From: Haliscomenobacter sp.
GTDB lineage: Bacteria > Bacteroidota > Bacteroidia > Chitinophagales > Saprospiraceae
Reading direction: 5' to 3'
Length of the DNA: 64,000 nt
NCBI RefSeq assembly: GCF_016718685.1
Contig: NZ_JADKCX010000010.1
Location: forward strand, 15,954-79,953
Every line of letters starts with the position of its first letter. Positions within the stretch are counted from its first letter, which is position 1. Below the pieces are notes generated by a model, which did no database searches, was not told the DNA's origin, and saw nothing but the letters and a program-made list of their open reading frames with translations. This document shows positions 47,280 through 58,097 of this stretch, in pieces. The translations under genes and the position numbers were made by a program.

Positions 47280-49717
47280 ATGCTGCGCAGTTACCTCAAA
47301 ATTGCCTGGAGAAACCTCCTCAAGAACAAAACCTTTAGCCTGATCAATATTTTTGGATTGGCGGTCGGGCTAGCTTGTTTCATCCTGATCGCGTTGTACG
47401 TGGCAGATGAGCTGAGCTATGAAAGTTTTTACCCCGATGCCAAGCGCACTTACCGGGTACATTCCGACATTCGCTTTGGAGGAACGGATTTGGACCTCGC
47501 CACGTGCTCCGACCCTTTTGGCGCTACGCTAAAAAAGACTACCCGGAAGTAGAACTATTCGTGCGCTTTTACGCCAATGATGGCCGCAAGTTCATCAAAC
47601 GGGGTACCGAAACCATCATCGAAAACCGCGTGGCTCACGTGGATTCCACTTATTTTGACGTGTTCCCACGCCCCATTTTGGCCGGCAATCCCAAAACAGC
47701 CTTGAACGAGCCGAACACCGTGGCCATCAGCGAATCGGCGGCACAAAAATACTTCCGCAGCAATGACGCCCTGGGCAAAACCCTGGAAGTAGGCATCAAC
47801 GAAAAAATCCAGTACAAAGTAACGGCAGTGTATGCCGACATGCCGGTCAACTCCCACTTCCATTTCGACTTTTTGTTCTCGATGGACAATGTCACGGATT
47901 ACAACTTCGGTAACTTCTTAAGCCACAATTTTCAGACCTACGTGCGCCTGCGCGAGGGGGCTGACCCAAGGGCGCTGGAAGCCAAGTTTCCTGAGCTCAT
48001 CAACCGCTATGTGCTGCCGCAGGCTTCGCACATGATGGAGATCAAAACTATTGCCGATTTTGAAAAATCGGGCAACAAACTCGCCTATACCCTGATGCCA
48101 GTCACCGACATCCACCTGCATTCGGATCGTATGGCCGAATTGAATGTGAATGGCAATGTGCAATACGTATATGTATTCGGGATTGTGGCGCTCTTTTTGC
48201 TGACGATCGCCTGCATCAATTTTATGAACCTGAGCACCGCCCGCTCGGCCAATCGTGCCAAAGAAGTGGGCATTCGCAAAGTGATGGGCACCGAGCGCAG
48301 CACTTTGATGGGGCAGTTTATGGCCGAGTCCACCCTTACCAGTGGTTTGGCTTTTGTGTTTGCGCTGCTCCTGGCTGCGCTGGCTTTACCGTATTTTAAC
48401 GAGTTGGCCGCCAAGGAATTTAAACTGGCGACTTTTTTCCAATCCCGGTATTTGCCTTTTTTATTGTCCTTGCCCTTGATTGTGGGCGTTCTGGCGGGGT
48501 ATTATCCGGCGTTTTTTCTGTCATCCTTTCGCCCGATTGAAGTGCTCAAAGGGAAGTTCAATGCGGGTAGTGCCAAAAGCAGTTTCCGCAATGCCCTCGT
48601 GACGGTGCAGTTTTCCATCTCACTTTTGTTGATCATTGCCACGGTGATCGTGTACAAGCAGTTGAATTACATCCAAAGCAAAAACCTCGGGTTCAACAAG
48701 GATCAGGTCTTGGTCATCAATGCCACTTCGGGCTTGCAGGACAACAAGGAAGCCTTCAAAAATGAGGTCAAACAAATGGCAGGGGTAAAAGCCGCCTGTT
48801 ATGCCGGGTACTTGCCGGTGTCCAACTCTTCTCGATCCGACAATACCTTTTCCAAAGAAACCGTCATGGGTGCCGAAACGGGCTTCAACATGCAAATTTG
48901 GAACATCGACTACGATTATATCCCCACTCTGGGTATGGAAATGGCCAAAGGACGCAATTTTGCCAGCAATTTTGGTGGGGATTCCACAGGTATCATTCTC
49001 AATGAAACAGCGGCGAACATGTTGGGGTATCCCGACCCCATTGGCCAAAAGCTCTACACCTCGGATGGCAATTCGAGTGTGCAAAATATTGCCTATACGA
49101 TTGTGGGGGTGGTCAAAAACTTCCATTACGAATCGATGCGGGAAAATGTAGGCCCGCTGGCCATGCGCCTGGGTTTCAACCGTTGGGAAACAGCCTTCCG
49201 GGTCAACATGAGTGAGGCGCCCAATTTGATCGCCCAGATTGAGTCCAAATGGAAGGAACTGGCCCCTGCCATGCCTTTCCGCTACCAGTTCCTCGATGAG
49301 GCGTTCGACGAGATGTACCGCGCCGAACAACGCATTGGCAAGGTGGCGCTCTGCTTTGCTTTTTTGACCATTCTGATTGCTTGCCTGGGGCTGTTTGGTC
49401 TGGTGACTTACATGACGGAGCAACGCACCAAAGAAATTGGCATCCGCAAGGTATTGGGTGCTTCCGTGGCGGGCATCACTACTTTATTGGCCAAAGATTT
49501 TCTGCGCCTGGTGCTGCTGGCCATCCTGATTGCCTCGCCCCTGGCCTGGTACGTGATGAAACAATGGCTGGCCAATTTTGCCTTCCGCATCAACATCGAA
49601 TGGTGGATGTTTGTGGGTGCCGGGGTACTGGCGGTATTGATCGCGTTTTTGACGATTGGTTGGCAAAGTATGCGGGCCGCGCTGGCGAACCCGATCAAGT
49701 CTTTGCGGAGTGAATAA
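47280..49717 (+). pseudogene. MacB/FtsX-type ABC transporter permease 3, one frameshift
   Basis: Start at the ATG 47280 (MLRSYLKIAWRNLLKNK); an ATG six bases earlier is also possible. The frame is lost at the A-run 47531-47536 and regained one base earlier with KKDYPEVELFVRFYANDGRK; one A is probably missing. Corrected length is about 812 residues. Same architecture as the others (NLSTARSANRAKEVGIRK, EQRTKEIGIRKVLGA), but more distant: the N-terminus reads FGLAVGLACFILIALYVADE, and its middle domains have their own sequence. It ends NPIKSLRSE. Confidence 0.85.
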
Positions 49718-49817
49718 GCAAATAGATTAACACTTTTTACTCATACATTATTAGTGATTTTGCCTGCGGCCCCTGGTGGGTTGCAGGATTTTTTACAACT
49801 GCTCTAAATCAAAAAAC

Positions 49818-52205
49818 ATGCTCCGCAGCTACCTCAAAATTGCTTTGCGCAATCTTTTGAAAAGTAAAATTTCTTCGTTCATCAACATTACCGGACTCGC
49901 CGTGGGTATGGCCGTGGCGATGCTCATTGGCTTATGGGTGTGGAGCGAACTAACTTTTGATACTCACTTCGCCAATTATGCGCGCATCGCTCAGGTGTTG
50001 CAAAACGGGACTTACAGTAACGAAGTGGGCACGCAGTCCGAAATCCCGCCACCACTGGGCCCTGAACTCCGCAATACCTACGGAGCAGACTTTAAATACG
50101 TGGTCATGGCGACCGACATACGCCCGCAGGCGTTGACTTTTGAAGACAAAAAATTCACCCAAAATGGGGCTTCATTCGGCGCGGAGATCACCGAAATGTT
50201 GTCGCTGGACATGCTGCAAGGCAGCCGAAAGGGTTTGAAAGAACCCAATTCTATCCTGCTGTCGGAAACGCTGGCCAAGACCTACTTTGGTGATGCGGAC
50301 CCGCTGGGGAAAATCATGCATATCAGCGAACAAAACTACAAAGTGACGGGTGTGTATGCCGATTTGCCGCGCAACTCAAGTTTTAACGACCTGGCTTTTA
50401 TCACGCCCTGGAATGAAAACGAACCCTACATCAAAAATTACCTCGACAATTGGGGCTATAACTCCTTCAATGCTTATGTACAATTGGCGGAAGGCGCCGA
50501 CATGGCGCAGGTATCGGCCAAAATCAAAGACATCAAGTACAAAAAAGTAAACAAAGAGGGCCAAAAATACAAACCCGAAATGTTCCTGCACCCCATGTCG
50601 CAATGGCATTTGTACTCCGAGTTTGAAGGGGGCAAAAGTGTGGGTGGGCACATCACGGCAGTGTGGTTGTTTGGCATCATCGGCGCTTTTGTGCTGCTGC
50701 TGGCTTGCATCAACTTTATGAACCTGAGCACTGCCCGCAGTGAAAAAAGAGCCAAAGAAGTGGGCGTGCGCAAAGCGATTGGTTCCCGCAAAAATCAATT
50801 GATCGGGCAGTTTCTGAGCGAATCGTTGGTGGTGGCCTGCTTTGCGTTTGTACTGGCCTTGTTGCTGGCGCAGTTCAGTTTGCCGTTTTTTAATGCGGTG
50901 GCGGATAAAAAGATGAGTTTGTTGTGGAGCAATCCGGTGTTTTGGCTTTTGGGCCTTGGTTTTGCGCTGGGTACGGGTTTATTGGCGGGGACTTATCCGG
51001 CCTTTTACCTGTCTTCTTTCCAGCCGATCCGGGTGCTGAAAGGTACGTTTAAAGCGGGGCGTTTGGCCAGTATTCCCCGCAAGGTTTTGGTGGTGATCCA
51101 GTTTACCGTATCGATTGCCTTGATCGTCGGGGTGCTCATCGTTTTTCAACAAATCCAATTTGCCAAAAACCGCCCGATTGGTTACGATACAAGTGGTTTG
51201 ATTGTACTGCCGACCCCTACAACGGTCGTTCACGAACACTTTGATGCCATACGAAATGAGCTCAAAAACAGTGGCGTAATCCTGGAAATGGCGGAATCAT
51301 ATAGCCCCATGACCGAGTTGAATTTGGCGCTGGATGGCTTCGATTGGAAGGGCAAAGATCCAAACATGCAGGTCAGCATCGGTACGGAGTTGGTTTCACA
51401 TGATTTTGGCAAAACCGTTGATTGGGAAATTAGTGCCGGGCGCGATTTTTCGCGGGACTTCGCTTCAGATTCCACTGGGATCATTTTGAGTGAAACGGCG
51501 GTCAAATACATGGGGTTAAAAAACCCGCTTGGGGAGGTGATCAAATCCCAAAACTTTTCACCTGAACCCATTTTCTTCCGGGTAATCGGAGTAGTCAAAG
51601 ATGTGCTGATGGAGTCGCCTTATGAGGATGTTCGGCCTATGTTCTATACATTGAACAGGTGGAGGGGCAACTTCGCGGTGTTGAAATTGAATCCTGCGCT
51701 GAGTGCCCAAGTGGCGCTGGCCAAAATTGCTCCGGTGTTCCAAAAACACAATCCGAGTGCGCCCTTCGAGTACCAGTTTGTGGATGCGGAATACGGCAAA
51801 AAATTTGCTGCGGAATTGCGGGTTGGCCGCTTGGCGGGCTTTTTTGCTATCCTGGCGGTGTTTATTTCTTGCCTGGGTTTGTTTGGCCTGGCTTCGTTTA
51901 TGGCGGAGCAACGCACCAAAGAGATTGGCATCCGCAAGGTGTTGGGGGCTTCACTGGTCAATTTGTGGGGTTTGTTGTCGCGGGAGTTTGTGGGGCTGGT
52001 GCTCTTGTCCTGCGTGTTGGCGGCACCGATTGCGTATTATTATTTGCATGGCTGGTTGCAGCAATACGAGTACCGGACGGAGATTTCCTGGTGGGTGTTT
52101 GCGGCGGCGGCGGTAGGGGCGCTGGGGATTACGTTGTTGACGGTGAGTTATCAGGCGCTGAAGGCGGCGCTGGTGAATCCGGTGAGGTCGTTGAAGTCGG
52201 AGTGA
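49818..52205 (+). CDS. MacB/FtsX-type ABC transporter permease 4
   Basis: Start at the ATG 49818 (MLRSYLKIALRNLLKSK), 795 residues, frame intact. The motifs NLSTARSEKRAKEVGVRK and EQRTKEIGIRKVLGA match permeases 1 and 2 closely, including the periplasmic segments (MFLHPMSQWHLYSEFEGGKS), so this is a recent duplicate of that pair rather than of permease 3. It ends NPVRSLKSE. No ATPase or adaptor adjacent. Confidence 0.9.
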   Translation: MLRSYLKIALRNLLKSKISSFINITGLAVGMAVAMLIGLWVWSELTFDTHFANYARIAQVLQNGTYSNEVGTQSEIPPPLGPELRNTYGADFKYVVMATDIRPQALTFEDKKFTQNGASFGAEITEMLSLDMLQGSRKGLKEPNSILLSETLAKTYFGDADPLGKIMHISEQNYKVTGVYADLPRNSSFNDLAFITPWNENEPYIKNYLDNWGYNSFNAYVQLAEGADMAQVSAKIKDIKYKKVNKEGQKYKPEMFLHPMSQWHLYSEFEGGKSVGGHITAVWLFGIIGAFVLLLACINFMNLSTARSEKRAKEVGVRKAIGSRKNQLIGQFLSESLVVACFAFVLALLLAQFSLPFFNAVADKKMSLLWSNPVFWLLGLGFALGTGLLAGTYPAFYLSSFQPIRVLKGTFKAGRLASIPRKVLVVIQFTVSIALIVGVLIVFQQIQFAKNRPIGYDTSGLIVLPTPTTVVHEHFDAIRNELKNSGVILEMAESYSPMTELNLALDGFDWKGKDPNMQVSIGTELVSHDFGKTVDWEISAGRDFSRDFASDSTGIILSETAVKYMGLKNPLGEVIKSQNFSPEPIFFRVIGVVKDVLMESPYEDVRPMFYTLNRWRGNFAVLKLNPALSAQVALAKIAPVFQKHNPSAPFEYQFVDAEYGKKFAAELRVGRLAGFFAILAVFISCLGLFGLASFMAEQRTKEIGIRKVLGASLVNLWGLLSREFVGLVLLSCVLAAPIAYYYLHGWLQQYEYRTEISWWVFAAAAVGALGITLLTVSYQALKAALVNPVRSLKSE

Positions 52206-52300
52206 AATGGAGTGTACAAATTCATCACAGGCATGACGCAGGGCAACACCTCGGGCAAACTATGCTGAAGGTTTAACTTGAAGCCAAAAACAACCAAAGT

Positions 52301-52330
52301 CTGGGACAGCATGAACCCATACTGTCCCAG
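52301..52330. terminator. hairpin between convergent genes
   Basis: CTGGGACAG (52301-52309) and CTGTCCCAG (52322-52330) form a perfect 9-bp stem with a 12-base loop, between the ends of permease 4 and the minus-strand TolC gene. A short T-rich stretch follows. Probably a two-way terminator. Confidence 0.7.
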
Positions 52331-52339
52331 TACTTGTGT

Positions 52340-53776
52340 TTAATACCAGCCTCCCCCCAAAGCCCGGTACACATTCACCCTGGCACTCAATTGCTTCATC
52401 CTAATCTCAATCAATTCCATCTTAGACTCCAGCGCTTCGCGTTGGGTCAGCAAAACTTCCATGTAGTCGGCCCGTGCAGACCTGTACAAGCTATTCGAAA
52501 TATTGATGGACTGCGTAAGGATATCCACCTCTCTGGCTTTGGTGCTGTAGCTATCCGCAAAATTGCGCATGCTGGAAAGCTGATTCACCACCTCAATGTA
52601 GCCATTCAGGATGGAGCGCTCGTAATTGTATACGGCCTGGACTTGGGTGGCATTGGCATTGAAATAGGTCGCTTTGATGGCATTTTTGTTGACCAAAGGC
52701 GCCATCATGTCGCCAACCAAATTTACCAGAATGGATTCTGGATTGATCAAATAAACCGGATTAAATGCCTGTAAACCCAGGCCTGCCTTGATCCCAAATG
52801 AAGGATAAAAATTGGCCTTGGCTACACTGATGTCAATTTTAGCCGCTTCCAATTCGAGCTCAGCCTGCCGGATATCCGGTCGGTTTGCCAACAACTGGGA
52901 AGGAAGCCCGGCCAGTACCGAATCCACTGCTGCAGAGTTATAAGTAGCGGAGCTTCGGATAACTGGTTGAGGGAAACGGCCAATTAAAAAATTGATCCGG
53001 TTTTCCGTTTCCACAATCCTTTGTCGAATCTCGTATTGCCGATTCTGGGTGTTCAACACCTGGGCTTCAAATCGATTGACGGCCAATTGGGTAACCTTAG
53101 CCGCTTCTTTCTCCTGCTTGATGATGCCGAGGATGTTCTGCTGCAGGCCAATGTTGGTGTTGATGATGTCCAGCTGGTTGTCCAGGGCCATCAGTTCGTA
53201 ATAAGAATTGGCAATCTCGGCAATCAGGTTGGTCACCAGGAAATTTTTACCTTCAATCGAGGCAAAATAGCGACTGACTGCGGCTTTTTTGGCATTGCGG
53301 AGTTTGTGCCAAACGTCCAGTTCCCAGGAAGCATAAACACCCCCCATCAAGTCGGTCAATGGCTCTGGAAACTCCTTGCCAGGTTTGATTTCCAGGTTTT
53401 TTTCCACCGCTCCATCACGCGTGTAACGGCCCACTTTCTCGGCACCCAAACCTGCGCCAATATTGACAAAAGGGCGGTATTCCCCGGCTCTGGCCAGTAC
53501 TTCGTTGTTCCTGATGTCAATTTCCTTTTTGACAATATTCAGTTCCTGGTTTTTGGCCAGCGCTGTATCAATCAGCGCGATCAAATTAGGATCGGAAAAA
53601 TATTGTCGCCAATTGGGCCGGTTTGCCGCAAGGCTGTCCACGGCATGGTTAAAACGTGCAGGAGTAGCTTTGTTCTCTGTTTTTAGTACGCCGGCATCTG
53701 GCACTTTGCATCCCCACAAAGTGGTCAGCAGGAGTGCAAAGGCGATCCATTTATAACTCCTCATCTGACTTTTCAT
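52340..53776 (-). CDS. outer-membrane efflux lipoprotein (NodT/CusC-like), operon 2
   Basis: 478-residue TolC-type channel with a lipobox (FALLLTTLWGCKVPD). OEP repeats: LIALIDTALAKNQELNIVKK, and the second around LANRPDIRQAELELEAAKID (the LxxRPDIRxAE signature of the NodT group) and AKANFYPSFGIKAGLGLQAF. It starts inside the last 26 bases of the pump gene, or at the ATG 53762-53764 (MRSYKWI) with 14 bases of overlap; either start couples its translation to the pump. It completes tripartite pump 2. Confidence 0.92.
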   Translation of the reverse strand: MKSQMRSYKWIAFALLLTTLWGCKVPDAGVLKTENKATPARFNHAVDSLAANRPNWRQYFSDPNLIALIDTALAKNQELNIVKKEIDIRNNEVLARAGEYRPFVNIGAGLGAEKVGRYTRDGAVEKNLEIKPGKEFPEPLTDLMGGVYASWELDVWHKLRNAKKAAVSRYFASIEGKNFLVTNLIAEIANSYYELMALDNQLDIINTNIGLQQNILGIIKQEKEAAKVTQLAVNRFEAQVLNTQNRQYEIRQRIVETENRINFLIGRFPQPVIRSSATYNSAAVDSVLAGLPSQLLANRPDIRQAELELEAAKIDISVAKANFYPSFGIKAGLGLQAFNPVYLINPESILVNLVGDMMAPLVNKNAIKATYFNANATQVQAVYNYERSILNGYIEVVNQLSSMRNFADSYSTKAREVDILTQSINISNSLYRSARADYMEVLLTQREALESKMELIEIRMKQLSARVNVYRALGGGWY

Positions 53777-56700
53777 CTTTGGTACGGATTTTCTTGATGA
53801 ATTCTTTGATTGTCGAAGCTTCGTCCCAGTGTTCGACCAGGTCTTCGCTTAGTGGGTTTTCATCCTCGTCTTTAATGAGTTTTCTACCTTCAGCCATTTT
53901 GCCAAAAATGTAGTACAGCCCAGGTACGATGATGACCCCAAAAATGGTACCAATGAGCATACCTCCCAATGCAGAAGCACCAATGGTACGGTTGCCAATG
54001 GCTCCAGGCCCAGTAGCCCTGACCAAAGGAATCAAGCCTGCAATAAAGGCAAAGGAGGTCATTAAGATGGGGCGAAAACGGGCTTTGGAACCTTCAATCG
54101 CAGCTTCCAGTACCGATAAACCTTGCATGTGTTTTTGTACCGCAAATTCCACAATCAACACCGCATTTTTACCCAACAAACCCATGAGCATGATGATGCC
54201 AATTTGAGCATAAATGTCATTGGACAAGCCCATGAATTTGAGCAGCAAGAAGGAACCAAAAATGCCCACAGGCAGCGAAAAAATAACGGCAAGTGGAATG
54301 ATAAAACTCTCGTACTGCGCCGCCAATACGAGGTAAACAAAAACCACCACGATGATAAAAATATAGAGTGCTTCGTTGCCCCGTTTGGCTTCATCGTAAG
54401 AAAGTCCTTCCCAGGCAATGTCATAACCTTGGGGAAGGGTTTCTTTGGCCACTTCCTGAATGGTTGTAATGGCATCACCACTGGTAAAACCTGCTGCGGG
54501 AACACCCCGAATGGAAGAAGACGTATAGAGGTTAAAGCGGGTAATTTCATTGGGGCCCTGGGTTTTGCGCAAACTCATAAAAGAAGAGTAGGGCACCATT
54601 TCATCCCGGTCGTTTTTGATGAAAAGATTCAATACATCCGAAGGTAACTGTCTGTATTCGGGTGCAGCCTGCGTATACACCTTGAAGAAGTTACCAAAGC
54701 GGACGAAGCCCTGTTCGTAGGTACTGCCGATGAGGATATCGAGATTATCCATGGCTTTGCCAATGGATACCCCTTTTTGCATGGCCAATTTGTTGTCGAT
54801 GATCAGCTCATACTGGGGGTAATTGGCGGCAAAAAAAGTGAACAAACCCGTCAACTCTTTGCGCTGGCGCAGGGCATCCATAAAGTCGTTGTTGATCTTG
54901 TCAAAATCCTGGTAATCAACGGTGCTGTTTTTGTTCAAAAGGCGCAAAGAAAAACCATCTGAAGAGCCATAACCTGGAACTGCGGGTGGTTCAAAAAATT
55001 CTACCACTGCGCCTAAGTTTTTGCTTTTTTCCTCCAGTTCCTCCATGACGTCATGTACCGAATTTTTCCTTTCTGACCAATCCTTCAGGTTGATGATACA
55101 AGTACCGGCATTAGAACCCCGCCCCTCGGTCAATATTTCATACCCAGCCAGCGAAGAAACGGATTGAATGCCTTCCACTTCTTCGGCAATCTTTTGGAGT
55201 TCCCGGGAAACCTGGTTGGTTCTTTCCAAGGTGCTACCTGGTGGGGTTTGAATGATGGCATAGATCATGCCCTGGTCTTCGTTGGGGATAAACCCTGAAG
55301 GAAGGCTATTATTGACCCAAAAAATACCCAAACCAAAGGCTACCAAGATGAGAAAAGTGACCAGCCGCCGATGAACAATCAACTTAAGCAAACGCTCGTA
55401 CCAATCGGTTAATTTATCAAAGCGGCGGTTGAACCAATGGATGAATAGGTCGATGGGATTTTTTTTACGTGTTTTACCGTAATGGTTTTTCAGAATCATG
55501 GCGCTCAAAATGGGCGTAAGCGTGAGGGCGACCACCCCCGACAACACAATGGCACTGGCCATGGTAATGGAAAACTGGCGGTAAAAAATACCCACCGGCC
55601 CCGTCATAAATGCGACGGGCACAAATACTGCGGTCATAATCAGCGTAATCGCGATGATGGCGCCACTGATTTCGTGCAGTACCTCTTTCACGGCTTTGAA
55701 CGGCGAGAGGTGTTTGGTTTCCATTTTGACGTGCACCGCTTCCACGACCACAATTGCATTGTCCACCACAATACCAATGGCCAAAACCAGGGCAAACAGC
55801 GTAATCAAATTGATGGTTAACCCAAAAAGCTGCATGAATAAAAATGCGCCAATCAGCGATACCGGAACAGCCAGAGTAGGGATAAGTGTAGAGCGCCAAT
55901 CCCCCAGAAAAAGGAATACCACCAGGGCAACCAAGATGAAGGCTTCTAACAGGGTATGCATTACTTTTTCAATTGACGCGCCCACAAATTTGGAAACGTC
56001 ATAATTGATTTCATAAGCCATGCCCGGCGGGAAGTCTGCCTCCATTTCCTTTAATTTTAGTTTGGTCGCTTCGATCACCTTGCTGGCATTGCTACCAAAG
56101 TTTTGCTTGAGCACTATGGACGCAGAGGGGTACCCATCTTTGTTGCAATAGATGTCAAAAAACTCGCTACCCAGCTCTACTTCAGCAATGTCCTTTAATT
56201 TCAGTACTTCACCATCAGGATTGGCGCGGACGATGATGTCCTCGTATTCTTCGGGTTTGCTGAACCTACCTTTGTAGGTCAGTACAAATTCCAGTGATTG
56301 TGCCTTTTTTCCAGAACTTTGGACAATCCGCCCGGGTCTTCCAATTACACTTTGTTCGCTGACCGCCTCCATCACTTCCTCTGTAGATATGTTGTAGGCC
56401 CGCATGCGGTCGGGTTTCAACCAAATGCGCATGGCGTACTGGCGACTCCCCAAGATTTGAGCGCGCCCCATTCCACTGATGCGCTGGAGTTCTGGCAGAA
56501 TTTTAACGTTGGCGTAGTTGTACAAAAACTTCTCGTCGGCATTTTTATCCGTGCTGAAGAGGTTGACGTACATGAGCATACTGGGCTGAATCGGGGTGAT
56601 GATTACCCCTTCACGTTGTACCAGAGGCGGTAGATTGTTCATGACCTGATCCACCCTGGTTTTGACGTTTACTACCGCTGCATTGGGATCCGTGTCGGGT

Positions 56701-56984
56701 TCAAATACAATCTGTATGGTAGCCTCACCCGCACTGGTCGCATCCGAAATGATGTACTGCATGCCTTGTACGCCGTTGATGGCTCGCTCCAGAGGGATCA
56801 AGGTGGATTGTACCAGGATGTCGGCACTTGAGCCAGGGTAGGCAATGAAAATATTGACCCGAGGTGGGGCAATTTGTGGGAATTGTGAGATCGGCATGGT
56901 AATGCTGGCCAATATCCCCAGGAAAATAATGGCCAAAGATATGGCAATGGCCAGAACCGGCCTTTGTATGAATTTGGTAAACAT
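53751..56984 (-). CDS. RND (HAE1-type) efflux pump, operon 2
   Basis: 1077 residues, frame intact, AcrB-like with 12 helices. TM1 region FIQRPVLAIAISLAIIFLGI; TM10-12 region GIIMLMGLLGKNAVLIVEFA keeps the relay Lys. In TM4 the pattern is GIVVDNAIVVVEAVHVKMET, so the second of the paired Asp residues is Asn, unlike the pump of operon 1 (VVDDAIVVMEN). The C-terminus is extended by about 45 charged residues (KEFIKKIRTKDEKSDEEL). It lies between the adaptor and TolC genes. Confidence 0.93.
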   Translation of the reverse strand: MFTKFIQRPVLAIAISLAIIFLGILASITMPISQFPQIAPPRVNIFIAYPGSSADILVQSTLIPLERAINGVQGMQYIISDATSAGEATIQIVFEPDTDPNAAVVNVKTRVDQVMNNLPPLVQREGVIITPIQPSMLMYVNLFSTDKNADEKFLYNYANVKILPELQRISGMGRAQILGSRQYAMRIWLKPDRMRAYNISTEEVMEAVSEQSVIGRPGRIVQSSGKKAQSLEFVLTYKGRFSKPEEYEDIIVRANPDGEVLKLKDIAEVELGSEFFDIYCNKDGYPSASIVLKQNFGSNASKVIEATKLKLKEMEADFPPGMAYEINYDVSKFVGASIEKVMHTLLEAFILVALVVFLFLGDWRSTLIPTLAVPVSLIGAFLFMQLFGLTINLITLFALVLAIGIVVDNAIVVVEAVHVKMETKHLSPFKAVKEVLHEISGAIIAITLIMTAVFVPVAFMTGPVGIFYRQFSITMASAIVLSGVVALTLTPILSAMILKNHYGKTRKKNPIDLFIHWFNRRFDKLTDWYERLLKLIVHRRLVTFLILVAFGLGIFWVNNSLPSGFIPNEDQGMIYAIIQTPPGSTLERTNQVSRELQKIAEEVEGIQSVSSLAGYEILTEGRGSNAGTCIINLKDWSERKNSVHDVMEELEEKSKNLGAVVEFFEPPAVPGYGSSDGFSLRLLNKNSTVDYQDFDKINNDFMDALRQRKELTGLFTFFAANYPQYELIIDNKLAMQKGVSIGKAMDNLDILIGSTYEQGFVRFGNFFKVYTQAAPEYRQLPSDVLNLFIKNDRDEMVPYSSFMSLRKTQGPNEITRFNLYTSSSIRGVPAAGFTSGDAITTIQEVAKETLPQGYDIAWEGLSYDEAKRGNEALYIFIIVVVFVYLVLAAQYESFIIPLAVIFSLPVGIFGSFLLLKFMGLSNDIYAQIGIIMLMGLLGKNAVLIVEFAVQKHMQGLSVLEAAIEGSKARFRPILMTSFAFIAGLIPLVRATGPGAIGNRTIGASALGGMLIGTIFGVIIVPGLYYIFGKMAEGRKLIKDEDENPLSEDLVEHWDEASTIKEFIKKIRTKDEKSDEEL

Positions 56985-57011
56985 CTTTCAGTGATTTAGG
57001 AATTAGGTTGC

Positions 57012-58097
57012 CTACTCAGCAAACAATTGATTCAATTCAGCTAAAACCTTACGAGGAGGTTCAACTTTGTGCTTGATCTTTTGCTTGTTCCTAACCTTGC
57101 GCAAGCCTTCGATGAGTATTTTTTCTCCTTCCTTCAATCCACTGGTTACTGCATACAAATGCGTAAGTTCAGTACCTACGGTTATTTGCCTGGACTCGAC
57201 CTTGCTGTTTTCATCTACCACATAAACAAACTTCTTATCGAGGATTTCAAAGGTGGCTTTCTGCGGAATCAGGAGGGCATTTTTCAGCGACACCGGCATG
57301 AGGATGTTTCCGGTTTCACCATGGCGCAAAATCCTTTTGGGGTTGGGGAAGGTTGCTCTGAAGGCAATGTTGCCGGTTTCATTGTCAAAATCGGCTTCGA
57401 TCGTTTCCACCTTTCCGCCCTGGTCAAACAGTTCGTTGTTGGCCATGCGTAGTTGTACGTCCAGGGGATTTTTGGACTTGGCCCTGGTCGCATAATCCAG
57501 GTACTCGGCTTCGGGCACATTGAAATATACCCACATCTTGCTGTTGTCGGAAAGAGTGGTCAAAAACTCGCCTTCGTCCAACAAACTTCCAAGTCGTACC
57601 TGAAAGCGATCCATTATGCCGTCGAAAGGAGCACGCACTTCTGTAAAATCCAAATGTGCCTTGGATAAAGCCAAATCCGCTTTAGCCATGTCTAATTTTG
57701 CCTTGGCCAGCGCGAGTTCATTTTTGGATACAATGTTGCTGTCGGCCAAACTTTTGGTGTTTTGGTATTCCAGCTGTACAAAATTCACCTCGGCCTGAGC
57801 CTTTTGCATTTCTGCCTGATAAATAACGGGCATAATCTGGAACATCAACTTCCCCTTGGGTACAAATTGCCCTTCATCCACGTAGATGTTTTGGAGATAA
57901 CCTTTTTCGAGGGCCCTTATTTCGATGTGCTGGATAGAGCGCACTTGGCCTACGTAGTCCTTCAAAACCAAGGTGTCCAGGCGTAAGGGGGTGGTAACCA
58001 AGAAGGTTGCTTCTTCTTCGATTTTATGTTCTTTCTTTTGACAGCTGGTCATCAAAGACAGCACTGCCAGAAAGAAGAAAAATGAGCACTTTTTCAT
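57012..58097 (-). CDS. RND efflux periplasmic adaptor, operon 2
   Basis: 361-residue lipoprotein; lipobox SLMTSCQKK. HlyD-type adaptor with SIQHIEIRALEKGYLQNIYV (lipoyl half 1), the helical hairpin (KNELALAKAKLDMAKADLAL), HLDFTEVRAPFDGIMDRFQV (lipoyl half 2) and GLKEGEKILIEGLRKVRNKQ near the end. It is the first gene of the second tripartite pump and lies 27 bases before the pump gene. Confidence 0.93.
   Translation of the reverse strand: MKKCSFFFFLAVLSLMTSCQKKEHKIEEEATFLVTTPLRLDTLVLKDYVGQVRSIQHIEIRALEKGYLQNIYVDEGQFVPKGKLMFQIMPVIYQAEMQKAQAEVNFVQLEYQNTKSLADSNIVSKNELALAKAKLDMAKADLALSKAHLDFTEVRAPFDGIMDRFQVRLGSLLDEGEFLTTLSDNSKMWVYFNVPEAEYLDYATRAKSKNPLDVQLRMANNELFDQGGKVETIEADFDNETGNIAFRATFPNPKRILRHGETGNILMPVSLKNALLIPQKATFEILDKKFVYVVDENSKVESRQITVGTELTHLYAVTSGLKEGEKILIEGLRKVRNKQKIKHKVEPPRKVLAELNQLFAE

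Noticed and set aside
36598..52205. MacAB-TolC type efflux operon
   Set aside because: No MacA adaptor and no ATPase domain is present in or beside the cluster; the adjacent TolC gene at 52340 belongs to the convergent RND operon.
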